Assembly (NCBI GenBank): GCA_965224415.1
Contig: CBDCZB010000001.1
Coordinates: 496,001 to 560,000, forward strand
DNA from: DAOUJI01 sp965224415
GTDB taxonomy: Bacteria > Chloroflexota > Dehalococcoidia > Lucifugimonadales > JAGWBF01
Length of the DNA: 64,000 nucleotides
Direction of reading: 5' to 3'
Part shown: positions 7,145 through 15,507 of the stretch, one piece after another
Layout: each line of letters begins with the position of its first letter
Position numbering within the stretch: position 1 is the first letter of the stretch
Program-made: the position numbers and the translations under genes
The notes under the pieces: generated by a model
Seen by the model: only the letters and a program-made list of their open reading frames with translations
What the model was told of the DNA's origin: nothing
Database searches by the model: none

Positions 7145-9582
7145 TTAAGGTCGATTACGGTGACCGAATCTGAACGGAGTTCCGGGTCCGGCCCGAACGA
7201 CTTGACCAGAGGGTGATGGACCAGGAGTTCCCTTATGGCCGAGCGAAGGGCCCCGGATCCGGCCCCGTGCAGTATTCGCACCGTGGACAGGCCCGCCAGC
7301 GTGGCGTCGTCCAGGAAACCGTCGACGAGGGTTGAGGCTTCCTCGACACGCATTCCACGGAGGACGAGCTCCCGTTCGACCGTGGCGCGCTGAGGTCTGG
7401 AATAGCGGACACTGACCGACGGGCCGGTCCTTGACTGAGCAGGCCTGTCCAGTTGGTGCACGGGAAGCCTCGCCCGCATCGATCCCAGAAGAACCTCAAT
7501 GGTGTCGCCGTCAGGAGGGTTCAGGGCTTCCACCGGCTGGGGCACGCCTTTGACGTACACCCGGTCCCCGGATTTCAGCGAGCCTATCCAATTGCCTCTG
7601 GGAGTGACCGGCGGCTCCCATGCGGGAGCGTCAAGCTCCGCCCGTACCTCTTGGATTATCTTGGAGGCCTCTTCAAACTCCGGAATTGGTTCTTCCGGTT
7701 CCGGACCGATCTGTTCAACGTCAGGGGGAACGGGAGGCAGAGGATTGACCAGTCTTCGTTCCAACGCCTTCTCCACTCCGCGCAGCCTGGAAGCCACCTC
7801 ATCTACTTGCCGCCTCAACCGGAAGCGGGATTCCATCAGCATCACGGCCTCGCTGTTCTGTAGGTTGGCCAGCTTCTCGTCCAGTTGGGTCTGCTTCTCA
7901 GTAGCCTCGTGGAGGGCTTTTTCGGCGTCCTTGGACAGCTGGGCCGCAAGCCGCCGTTCCTCGTGCAACTCCTTGAGTATTCCTTCTGTCTCACGATGGA
8001 CGGGCCCCAGGAAGCTCCGGGCCTGGGCCACCGTAACATCGTCTAGACCCAGTCGCGAGGCTATCGCCAGGGCGTAGCTGCTTCCCGGCAGGCCCACAGT
8101 CAGCTTGTACGTTGGAGCGAGGGTCTGCGGGTCCAGTTCGACCGATGCGTTGGCCATCCCGTCGTGCTCCTGGACAAAGGCGGCCACATCCCGCTGGTGC
8201 GTGGTGGCTACAACCCTGGCTCCTTTGTTGAAGAAGCTGAGCAGGATCGCTTTCGCTAGAGCCGCGCCCTCCTCAGGGTCGGTGCTCGAACCCAGTTCGT
8301 CGATAAGCACAAGGGAGCTGGGAGTCGCCCGCTCCATGATGGACTTGAGATTGGTTATGTGGGAGCTGAAGGTAGACAGCGAACGCTGGATGCTCTGCTG
8401 GTCCCCTATGTCCACGAACACCCGGTCGAACATGCTCGCCTGGGCCTCTCTTGCCGGGACTTGGAGTCCGACCTGGGCCATCAGTACAAGCAGCCCCATG
8501 GCCTTTAGGGCCACCGTTTTGCCGCCGGCATTAGGGCCGGTAATGAGCATCAGAGACCAGGGGTCTCCCAGTTGGATGGTCAGCGGCACTACGTCGCCCT
8601 CCAGTAGCGGGTGACGGGCGTCCACCAGTTTTAGTAGATGAGGCGCATCCTGACTGGAAGCGGCCAGGGTCACAGGCACCCCCTTCAGCCGGATGGCGTA
8701 GCGGCCCTTGGCCAGGGCCAGGTCCAACCGCGCCAGCAGGTCTGAGGCGAGTTGAATGTCGTCGGCGAGGTACTCCACCTGGACTGACAGCGTCCTTAGA
8801 ATCCTCTCTTCCTCCCGCTCCTGGGCCAGTTGGAATTCACGCCACTGGTTGCCCAGAGGCACTGACCCCATCGGCTCCATGAACAGGGTGGCGCCGCTGT
8901 CGGACACGTCGTGGACAATGCCGTTTAAGCGGTGTTTCATCTCGGTCCTTACAAGCAGGACCATGCGGTTGTTGCGTAGAGTGATAATGGGCTCCTGGAG
9001 GATTCCCTGGCGTTCCAGACGCCGTTTAGCCCGCTCCATGGAGTCCATCAGCCGCTGGTGGGCGGCCTTGGTCTGTTGCCGCAACTCTCCCAGCAAGGGG
9101 CTGGCGCCGTCCAACACTTCACCCAGCGAGCCGACCGTTTTGGCTATGTCCCGCTCTAGGTCCTCCATCACGGGCATCTCCTGGGTCATGGCGCGGAGCC
9201 TCGGAGCGTCGTGCTGCCTGTGGAGGCTGTACCGCGCCTGGCGGGCCGCCCGGAGAGTCGCGCCCAGGTCCCGTAGCTCCGCCCCGGACAGGACTCCGCC
9301 GAGAGCCGCGCGCTCCAGGGTCTGCCCCACGTCGGCGGCGGCGGAGAGGTCGGGCTCCGATCCTCGCTCAAGGAGCAACCGTGCCTCGGATGTCTCCTCC
9401 TGGCCCATGGATACAACTGTCGGATCCGACGAGGGAGCCAGCGACATGGCAAGGACGCGGGCCGGTTCGAACGTGGTGCAGTCAGCCAGCCGCCGGAGTA
9501 TCAGCGGGAACTCCAGAAGCTCCAGCGCCGGGTCTTGGGCGGCGGGGCCCTTGGCGGCGTGGAGGTTGTCGTCGCCCGTCAA
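7141..9582 (-). CDS. mutS2: MutS2-family ATPase/endonuclease
   Basis: The 813-residue protein has the MutS2 plan: core and clamp helices, an ATPase with Walker A GPNAGGKT and Walker B LVLIDELGSSTDPEEG, a long coiled coil, and a C-terminal Smr domain (LHGAGSGALRSAIRELL). It lacks the mismatch-recognition domain of MutS. MutS2 is linked to suppression of recombination and, in Bacillus, to rescue of collided ribosomes; the VLRF1 gene nearby makes the second role worth noting. The start is a TTG with AGGAG upstream, overlapping the TGA of the protease gene (TTGA). It is the last gene of a minus-strand group. Confidence 0.94.
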   Translation of the reverse strand: MTGDDNLHAAKGPAAQDPALELLEFPLILRRLADCTTFEPARVLAMSLAPSSDPTVVSMGQEETSEARLLLERGSEPDLSAAADVGQTLERAALGGVLSGAELRDLGATLRAARQARYSLHRQHDAPRLRAMTQEMPVMEDLERDIAKTVGSLGEVLDGASPLLGELRQQTKAAHQRLMDSMERAKRRLERQGILQEPIITLRNNRMVLLVRTEMKHRLNGIVHDVSDSGATLFMEPMGSVPLGNQWREFQLAQEREEERILRTLSVQVEYLADDIQLASDLLARLDLALAKGRYAIRLKGVPVTLAASSQDAPHLLKLVDARHPLLEGDVVPLTIQLGDPWSLMLITGPNAGGKTVALKAMGLLVLMAQVGLQVPAREAQASMFDRVFVDIGDQQSIQRSLSTFSSHITNLKSIMERATPSSLVLIDELGSSTDPEEGAALAKAILLSFFNKGARVVATTHQRDVAAFVQEHDGMANASVELDPQTLAPTYKLTVGLPGSSYALAIASRLGLDDVTVAQARSFLGPVHRETEGILKELHEERRLAAQLSKDAEKALHEATEKQTQLDEKLANLQNSEAVMLMESRFRLRRQVDEVASRLRGVEKALERRLVNPLPPVPPDVEQIGPEPEEPIPEFEEASKIIQEVRAELDAPAWEPPVTPRGNWIGSLKSGDRVYVKGVPQPVEALNPPDGDTIEVLLGSMRARLPVHQLDRPAQSRTGPSVSVRYSRPQRATVERELVLRGMRVEEASTLVDGFLDDATLAGLSTVRILHGAGSGALRSAIRELLVHHPLVKSFGPDPELRSDSVTVIDLN

Positions 9583-10010
9583 TGGACTCCTAACGTGTAG
9601 TCGGCGTGTCGTACCGTGAATTCGAGCCTGGACAATGAGGGGTCATACTCCATATACCAGTGGTTGATGACATCCCGACCCAGCAGGGAGGGAAGCCCCC
9701 GATTCCTCCCGTGCGGCTCCGCAACCAGCAAGTCGACCGTATAGAATCTCGTCTGTGGGTCATCCTCAAAAGACAGTACGGCTGCTTCACGGAAGTAGGG
9801 TGAACTGCCGCCTACGCCTTTATAGGTCTGTATGTCTCTGAGTTCACTGAAAGGGATGTGGGCTTTTTCTGCATCCAGCGGATGGAGACAAGTGCTGTCG
9901 GCCCCGGTGTCGAGCAAGAAAAGCGTCTCCACACTGACTTTGAGGCGTGGAAAATTGACTAGACCTTTAACGTAGGGCCTTCCTCGGTTATCGAACCTGC
10001 CTACGATCAT
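9579..10010 (-). CDS. Retropepsin-like aspartic protease
   Basis: A 143-residue single-domain protein with the aspartic protease signature LLDTGADSTCLHP near residues 31-43 and the second conserved segment LPSLLGRDVI near residues 106-115, as in retropepsin-like folds. Such proteins act as dimers, each chain giving one catalytic Asp (here D34). The N-terminus MIVGRFDNRGRPYVKG is characteristic of a small bacterial group found next to a short protein like the one upstream. Start and stop are both coupled: ATGA with the upstream gene and TTGA with mutS2. Substrate is unknown, and no signal peptide is visible, so it is probably cytoplasmic. Confidence 0.8.
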   Translation of the reverse strand: MIVGRFDNRGRPYVKGLVNFPRLKVSVETLFLLDTGADSTCLHPLDAEKAHIPFSELRDIQTYKGVGGSSPYFREAAVLSFEDDPQTRFYTVDLLVAEPHGRNRGLPSLLGRDVINHWYMEYDPSLSRLEFTVRHADYTLGVH

Positions 10011-10318
10011 AGAATCAGGACAGGAGGATCGGAATCCAGGAACTCAATCATGACCTCTCCGGCGCGCATCCCCTGACTCTCGACTTCCTCGATGACTTCG
10101 TCTAAGGAATCACCTATGGCCAGGGGTCCATCCTTTCCCATTGCTACCCATTTATCGGGGTGTTTCTCCGTCAAGGTTTCACGCTCATTGAACATGCGGT
10201 CTGCAGCCCTCTGGAACTGTTCCAACCTTTCATGCAATGCCCCAACCCCGCCCATCTCTTCAATCATGGCGCAGGTGTCTTCGATGAGTTGTTTCTTCAC
10301 GCTCGGCGTCAAGGCCAC
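10007..10318 (-). CDS. DUF5678-like small protein, partner of the aspartic protease
   Basis: About 103 residues, with an N-terminal helical region (VKKQLIEDTCAMIEEMGG, ERLEQFQRAADRMF) and a C-terminal DUF5678-like domain: HPDKWVAMGKDGPLAIGDSLDEVIEEVE and the ending VMIEFLDSDPPVLIL. I prefer the GTG at 10318, because GGAGG lies 6 bases upstream; the ATG at 10324 directly abuts that site. Its stop overlaps the protease start (ATGA), so the two are made together. The family has no known function. It could be a substrate, regulator or targeting partner of the protease; that is inference. Confidence 0.68.
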   Translation of the reverse strand: MALTPSVKKQLIEDTCAMIEEMGGVGALHERLEQFQRAADRMFNERETLTEKHPDKWVAMGKDGPLAIGDSLDEVIEEVESQGMRAGEVMIEFLDSDPPVLIL

Positions 10319-10523
10319 GCTCATCCTCCAGGGTCTTAGTCCGATGTTAAAAGTGTATCACAAGGCTGTCGCGAAAATCGTAACAGGAGGCCCGGCGCTT
10401 CTTGACGATTGGGCAGAAACGGCATCCGCCGATGCGTGCCGGAACAATCGCCAAATTATTACTGAGCTTCATGCCCTCTGCCTAAGGCGCGGAGATGACC
10501 TGTGTCTATTAGACAACAGAACC

Positions 10524-11279
10524 CTACCCCCGGAACACACGGCTTTCCCATATCTGGGGGGCGAGCTTGTCCAGGGCGGCTTTGTTGGGTTCGCGGATGT
10601 TGAGAGTCCTGCCTACGATGAGGGGTGACATCCCCTCCAGGTAGGTGCAGCGTTTCAGGAAACCGTCCAGCGTGTGGCTCTCTCCGCCCAGGAACAGGAA
10701 GTCCAGCGCGGCCTCGTAGGGGCCCAACTGCGCCTTGGCGACTTCGCAGGCCTTGCCGAATATCTCCTGAATCTGTTTGTCCCTGATGCGGGAATACCTT
10801 AGCTGGGACGTTCCCCCGGCACTGTGCCTGCCCTTGACGTATCTACTGCCCACTTTCGAGGATACCAGCTTCTCCCCGTGGTAGACGCCAACCGCGTACT
10901 TGCCCAGCCTCAGCAGCGCGGCTCCTATCACGTAGTCCTGTGCTACGAGTTCCCGCAGGGGTGCGAAATCCCGCCCTTGGAACAGGCTTTCTTCCCGGAG
11001 AGGGAATGGTGGAAGGACCACTGAGGCGAAATCTTCCCATAAGAAGGCGGCGACTCCGGTGGGGGACCTGTCGAACCGTGCGGCAAAATCATTTACCCAC
11101 TGTGGGACCAGCGTTTGGTCAATGTTCTTCAGCAGGGCGCTGAACCCTCCCGCGCGGGCATAGACGGTCGCCTGGGGCACGGGCAGGTCCCGCTCCATCT
11201 CCTCGAGCAAGGCGAGAAGTTGGCGCTTCCCCATCTGCCACTCGGAAGGGGACGATTCTGTTTCGGGTTTCGATGTCAT
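10524..11279 (-). CDS. VLRF1-type (Vms1-like) peptide release factor / peptidyl-tRNA hydrolase
   Basis: The 251-residue protein carries the Vms1-like release factor 1 signature: a basic loop GSRYVKGRHSAGGTSQLRYSR (residues ~144-164) with the family's GG-x-SQ-x-R pattern, where Q159 is the predicted catalytic glutamine, then a helix of nuclease-inactive eRF1 type. This matches the family described in Actinobacteria and Chloroflexi. Relatives of Vms1/ANKZF1 release nascent chains from peptidyl-tRNA on split, stalled ribosomes. The neighbour MutS2 is also a ribosome-rescue factor in some bacteria. The 205 bases between this gene's stop and the DUF5678-like gene hold nothing I recognise. Confidence 0.8.
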   Translation of the reverse strand: MTSKPETESSPSEWQMGKRQLLALLEEMERDLPVPQATVYARAGGFSALLKNIDQTLVPQWVNDFAARFDRSPTGVAAFLWEDFASVVLPPFPLREESLFQGRDFAPLRELVAQDYVIGAALLRLGKYAVGVYHGEKLVSSKVGSRYVKGRHSAGGTSQLRYSRIRDKQIQEIFGKACEVAKAQLGPYEAALDFLFLGGESHTLDGFLKRCTYLEGMSPLIVGRTLNIREPNKAALDKLAPQIWESRVFRG

Positions 11280-11391
11280 AGCACTTCAGCCGCCGCTCCT
11301 CCCTGCGATTTCCGTGCGAGCTGAGGCCAGATTAGGTTCGGTGCGAGCTGGGTGTCAAGCGGCAGTCGCCGTCCGGTTACCGTTCCCATGC

Positions 11392-11397
11392 TATAAT
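11392..11397 (+). promoter_or_regulatory. Candidate -10 box (TATAAT) for metH
   Basis: A perfect TATAAT lies 52 bases before the metH ATG; no good -35 is seen. Upstream, GTGCGAGCTG occurs twice (11314-11323 and 11341-11350), a possible activator or repressor site. I could not make out a cobalamin or SAM riboswitch here. Confidence 0.45.
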
Positions 11398-11449
11398 CGA
11401 CTTGGAAGCAACCTTGCCCACAAACTGCACACCGCATTCGGAGGCCCCC

Positions 11450-14400
11450 ATGGACCAGTCCCCCAAGACCGACATCCTCAAGTCCCTGTTGCGCGAGAAA
11501 GTCCTGGTGATGGACGGCGCTATGGGGACGTCTATACAGGGCTACGACCTCGGCCCCGACGACTTCGGCGGCGAGGAATACGAAGGGTGCAACGAATACC
11601 TGATCATAACCCGTCCGGACGTAATAGAGGAAATTCACATCGGCTACCTGGACGCCGGGGCCGACATCATCGAGACCAACACTTTCGGCGGGACCTCTAT
11701 AGTGTTGGACGAGTACAACCTGGGCCATGAAGCGCGGCGAATCAACAGGGAAGCGGCGGCTCTAGCCCGCAAGCTGGCCGACGACGCGTCCACTCCAAAC
11801 CGCCCTCGTTTCGTCGCCGGGGCCATGGGGCCCACCACCAAGACCATTTCGGTGACCGGAGGGGTGACTTTCGAACAGCTTGCGGAAGCTTTCCAGGAAC
11901 AGGCCGAGGGGTTGATGGAGGGAGGAGCGGACATACTCCTCATGGAGACCAGCCAGGACACCTTGAACGTCAAGGCGGGCCTTGAGGGCATAGACCGCGC
12001 GTTTGCCAAGCTGGGACGGGAACTGCCCGTAGCAGTGCAGGGCACCATAGAACCCATGGGAACCCTTCTCGCCGGGCAGGACGCCGAAGCCTTCTATACG
12101 TCGCTGGCCCATCGAGAGCTGCTCTGGGTCGGTTTCAACTGCGCCACCGGCCCCGAGTTCATGACCGACCACATCCGGACTCTGGCTTCTCTGTCCCGGT
12201 TTCCCGTGGCGTGTGTGCCCAACGCCGGTCTGCCCGACGAATACGGCGCCTACAATGAGACCCCAGAGATGATGGCTGAAACCATAGGCCGCTTTGTCGG
12301 CTCAGGCTGGGTGAACATAGTAGGCGGCTGCTGCGGGACAGGCCCGGCCCACATCCGCCTTCTTGCCGAAACCGCCTCCGGCAAGCTCTCGAGGGCAACA
12401 GTTGCTCCCGAAGGAACACGGGTCTCTGGAATCGAGGCGCTGCTGATAGACGACGACCTGCGGCCCGCCGTGGTGGGAGAGCGCACCAACGTTCTCGGAA
12501 GCCGGCGCTTCCGCAGGCTCATTAACAGCGGAGAGTTCGAGGAGGCCGCCGAGGTGGGCCGCCGCCAGATTCGCAATGGCGCCCACGTGCTGGACGTGTG
12601 TCTCCAGGACCCCGACAGGGACGAAATCTCCGACGTGAATGCCTTCCTGGATATTCTGACCAAGAAGGTGAAGGCTCCCATCATGATTGACTCCACCGAT
12701 GCTAAGGTTATCGAGGAGGCCCTCAAGAAGCTTCAGGGCAAGTCCATCATCAACTCGATAAACCTGGAGGACGGCGAGGAACGTTTCCAGGCCGTGGTGC
12801 CGCTGGCGAAACGCTATGGGGCCGCTCTTGTGACGGGCTGCATCGATGACGACAAAGAGCAAGCCCAGGCCGTGACTCGCCAGCGCAAGCTGGAAGTGGC
12901 CCTGCGCTCCTACGACCTCCTGACGAATAAGTACGGAGTGGAGCCGGAAGACATCATGTTCGACCCCTTGGTCTTCCCGGCCGGCACCGGCGACGAGAAC
13001 TACATAGGCTCAGCCGCGGAGACCATTGAGGGAGTCAGGCTGATAAAGGAAGCCTTGCCCAGGACCAAGACGGTGCTGGGAATATCCAACGTGTCCTTTG
13101 GTCTGCCGGCGGCAGGCCGGGAAGTGTTGAACTCGGTGTTTCTCTACCACTGCGTCCAGGCTGGCCTAGACATGGCCATCGTCAATTCGGAGCTTATGCA
13201 GCGTTATACTTCCATCCCCGAGGAGGAACGGAAGCTGGCCGAGGACCTGATATGGTATCGCGGAGAAGACCCGGTGGCCGCTTTCGCCGCCCACTTCCGC
13301 GACAAGGCGCCTGCTGCCTCCGCAGAGGAGCGTAAGCTGCTGCCGCTGGACGACCGTCTTGCCCTTGCCATCATTGAAGGGACTAAAGAAGGGCTCGCTG
13401 AGGATGTGGCCGAGGCCCTTCAGGGTCGTAGGCCTCTGGAGATCATCAACGGCCCCCTTATGGCCGGTATGGACGAGGTGGGCCGCCAGTTCAACGACAA
13501 CAAGCTGATAGTCGCCGAAGTGCTCCAGTCGGCGGAGTCAATGAAGTTCGCAGTGGCCCAGCTTGAGCCTCACATGGACAAGCTGGAGACTGCCACCAAG
13601 GGTAAGGTGGTGCTGGCTACAGTCAAAGGAGACGTCCACGACATCGGCAAAAACCTGGTTGACATAATAGTGGGGAACAACGGCTACGAGGTCATCAACC
13701 TGGGGATCAAGGTCCCCCCGGAGCGGCTTATCGAGGCGTCCAGAGAGCACAACCCCGACATCATCGGACTGTCGGGCCTGCTGGTGAAGTCGGCCCAGAT
13801 GATGGTGGAAACCGTCCAGGACTTCCGTCAGGCGGGCATCAACGCGCCCGTCCTGGTGGGCGGCGCTGCCCTGTCCAACAGGTTCACCCGTATGCGCATC
13901 GCGCCCCAGTACGACGGGCTTGTGGCGTACGCCTCCGATGCAATGACGGGCCTCGCTCTCGCCAACACTATCATGGAGGCCGACGAACGGGAGACCCTGG
14001 CCGCCGCCCTGGCCTCTGAGACTGAGGACATCCTGGCTGCCGAGGCTGCCCGAAAGCAGGCTGCCTCTGCGGCGCCAGTTGCCGGCGTGGATCCTGCCCG
14101 GGTGCGCCAGGACTACGATGTCCCGAACCCGCCTGACTTGCGGCTGCACGTGTTGAAGGACTACGACCTGGACCGTATCTTCCCCTACATAAACCCCCAG
14201 ATGCTCTATGTAAGGCACATGGGATACAAAGGCCGGTTCTCTGATGACTTGGACCGGGGCGAACCCTCTGCTGTCGAGCTTAGAGACAGGGTGAGGCAGG
14301 TTGAAGACCTGATGCTTGCCCATTCGGAAGTAAGGGCCAGCGCGGTGTTCAAGTTTTTCCCCGCCCAGTCCGACGGCCAGCATCTTCTCATTTACAGCCC

Positions 14401-14956
14401 CGACGGCAAGACAGTCTTGGAGCGGTTCCGGTTTGGGCGCCAGTCGCAGCGGGAGGGTCTGTGTCTGTCCGACTACGTGCTGCCCGTAAGCTCAGGGCGC
14501 ATGGACTACGTTGCCCTGTTCGCAACCAGCGTGGGCGCCGGCGTGGTGGAGTTGTCCAACAAATGGAAGGAAGAAGGCCAGTACCTGAACTCCCACATTC
14601 TCCAGGCGGTGGCCATAGAAGGCGCGGAGGCGTTCGCTGAGCTTCTTCACCAGCAGATGCGCCAAATGTGGGGTTTCGGCGACCCTCCGAACGTCCCCTA
14701 CACCGACTTGTTCAGGGCACAGTATCGCGGCAAGCGTTACTCTTTCGGCTACCCTGCCTGCCCGAGGCTTGAAGACCAAGAGCAACTGTTCCGGCTGCTT
14801 GAAGTTACGTCCAACATAGGCGTGGAGCTTACGGAAGGCTACATGATGGACCCGGAGGCCTCGGTCTCCGCCCTAGTCATCCACCACCCCGACGCCAAAT
14901 ACTTCCCCCTCGACGAAGCGGACATCACAAAGCTGGAGGGGCAGTCTGCACTGTGA
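11450..14956 (+). CDS. metH: Cobalamin-dependent methionine synthase
   Basis: MetH transfers a methyl group from 5-methyltetrahydrofolate to homocysteine through bound cobalamin. The ATG at 11450 has GGAGG 5 bases upstream, giving 1168 residues, full length. Domains in order: homocysteine methyltransferase with the zinc cysteines C231 (VGFNCATG) and C294/C295 (GGCCGTGPAHI); pterin-binding TIM barrel (VVGERTNVLGSRRFRRLI); cobalamin cap and Rossmann domain with DVHDIGKN, where H730 is the lower cobalt ligand; and the C-terminal SAM-dependent reactivation domain ending near EASVSALVIHHPDAKYF. It works with glyA and folE products elsewhere in the window in one-carbon metabolism. No MetE is seen. 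Confidence 0.96.
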   Translation: MDQSPKTDILKSLLREKVLVMDGAMGTSIQGYDLGPDDFGGEEYEGCNEYLIITRPDVIEEIHIGYLDAGADIIETNTFGGTSIVLDEYNLGHEARRINREAAALARKLADDASTPNRPRFVAGAMGPTTKTISVTGGVTFEQLAEAFQEQAEGLMEGGADILLMETSQDTLNVKAGLEGIDRAFAKLGRELPVAVQGTIEPMGTLLAGQDAEAFYTSLAHRELLWVGFNCATGPEFMTDHIRTLASLSRFPVACVPNAGLPDEYGAYNETPEMMAETIGRFVGSGWVNIVGGCCGTGPAHIRLLAETASGKLSRATVAPEGTRVSGIEALLIDDDLRPAVVGERTNVLGSRRFRRLINSGEFEEAAEVGRRQIRNGAHVLDVCLQDPDRDEISDVNAFLDILTKKVKAPIMIDSTDAKVIEEALKKLQGKSIINSINLEDGEERFQAVVPLAKRYGAALVTGCIDDDKEQAQAVTRQRKLEVALRSYDLLTNKYGVEPEDIMFDPLVFPAGTGDENYIGSAAETIEGVRLIKEALPRTKTVLGISNVSFGLPAAGREVLNSVFLYHCVQAGLDMAIVNSELMQRYTSIPEEERKLAEDLIWYRGEDPVAAFAAHFRDKAPAASAEERKLLPLDDRLALAIIEGTKEGLAEDVAEALQGRRPLEIINGPLMAGMDEVGRQFNDNKLIVAEVLQSAESMKFAVAQLEPHMDKLETATKGKVVLATVKGDVHDIGKNLVDIIVGNNGYEVINLGIKVPPERLIEASREHNPDIIGLSGLLVKSAQMMVETVQDFRQAGINAPVLVGGAALSNRFTRMRIAPQYDGLVAYASDAMTGLALANTIMEADERETLAAALASETEDILAAEAARKQAASAAPVAGVDPARVRQDYDVPNPPDLRLHVLKDYDLDRIFPYINPQMLYVRHMGYKGRFSDDLDRGEPSAVELRDRVRQVEDLMLAHSEVRASAVFKFFPAQSDGQHLLIYSPDGKTVLERFRFGRQSQREGLCLSDYVLPVSSGRMDYVALFATSVGAGVVELSNKWKEEGQYLNSHILQAVAIEGAEAFAELLHQQMRQMWGFGDPPNVPYTDLFRAQYRGKRYSFGYPACPRLEDQEQLFRLLEVTSNIGVELTEGYMMDPEASVSALVIHHPDAKYFPLDEADITKLEGQSAL

Positions 14957-14988
14957 TTTGTGTGACTTTGTGATTGTTGTGATTAGGG
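14951..14988. repeat. TGTGATT-type short repeats, left flank of GxxExxY gene
   Basis: TGTGATT-like units are repeated over this stretch and end in TTAGGGAAG. A similar arrangement follows the gene at 15404-15440. Confidence 0.5.
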
Positions 14989-15396
14989 AAGAGTACAAGC
15001 ACTCAGAGTTGACAGGGAAAGTTGTAGGGTGTGCGATGACTGTGCACACCGGCTTGGGCAATGGGTTTCAGGAAGTGATATATCAACGGGCATTGACAAT
15101 CGAGATGGCTGACCAGGGGGATCTCCTTCAGCCGCGAACATGTAATGCCGGTCTACTACAAGGGAAGGCAAATTGGGTCGAGGCGTGCAGACTTTCTCGT
15201 CGACAACGTTGTCTCGGTGGAATTGAAGGCCGTCGCCCGCTTGGAGGACGCCCACTTGGCGCAGGCAATGAACTACGTGGAGGCCTACGACCTGGAGGTG
15301 GGGCTGCTCATCAATTTTGGCGCCAGAAGCCTTGAGTTCAAGCGGGTGACCAACAAGAAGTTCAAACAAAAGAGTCAAGGCAACCCACTCGTCTGA
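14979..15396 (+). pseudogene. GxxExxY-family PD-(D/E)XK protein, frameshifted
   Basis: The first part reads IREEYKHSELTGKVVGCAMTVHTGLGNGFQEVIYQRALTIEMADQG, including the family motif GNGFQEVIY. The second part, one frame over, reads ISFSREHVMPVYYKGRQIGSRRADFLV, then VVSVELKAVARLEDAHLAQAMNYVEAYDLEVGLLINFGARSLEFKRV. The break falls at a run of five G around 15116-15120; removing one G joins the halves into a normal ~139-residue protein. It may be a sequencing error or a true lesion. The suggested start is GTG 14979, weakly supported. The family is related to PD-(D/E)XK nucleases; its function is not established. Both flanks carry TTGTGATT-type repeats. Confidence 0.75.
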
Positions 15397-15403
15397 CTGG
15401 GAT

Positions 15404-15440
15404 TCTTGTGATTGTGTGATTGCCGCGATTTAGGGAGGAT
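15404..15440. repeat. TGTGATT-type short repeats, right flank of GxxExxY gene
   Basis: TTGTGATTGTGTGATT followed by a diverged CGATT and TTAGGGAGG mirrors the left flank in the same orientation. An inverted unit (AATCACAG) is found at about 15486-15493. Confidence 0.5.
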
Positions 15441-15507
15441 GCGGGCGTTAGTGGGAACTAATCAAGGCAATCCCGGAATCCAACAAATCACAGTCCAGAC
15501 GGTGCTC

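Noticed and set aside
11280..11449. Cobalamin or SAM riboswitch before metH
   Set aside because: The 170-base leader shows only a short direct repeat; I could not find a B12-box or the SAM-I kink-turn and stem pattern.
15110..15125. Programmed frameshift in the GxxExxY gene
   Set aside because: The slip run is only five G, there is no known precedent in this family, and a single-base lesion or sequencing error explains it better.
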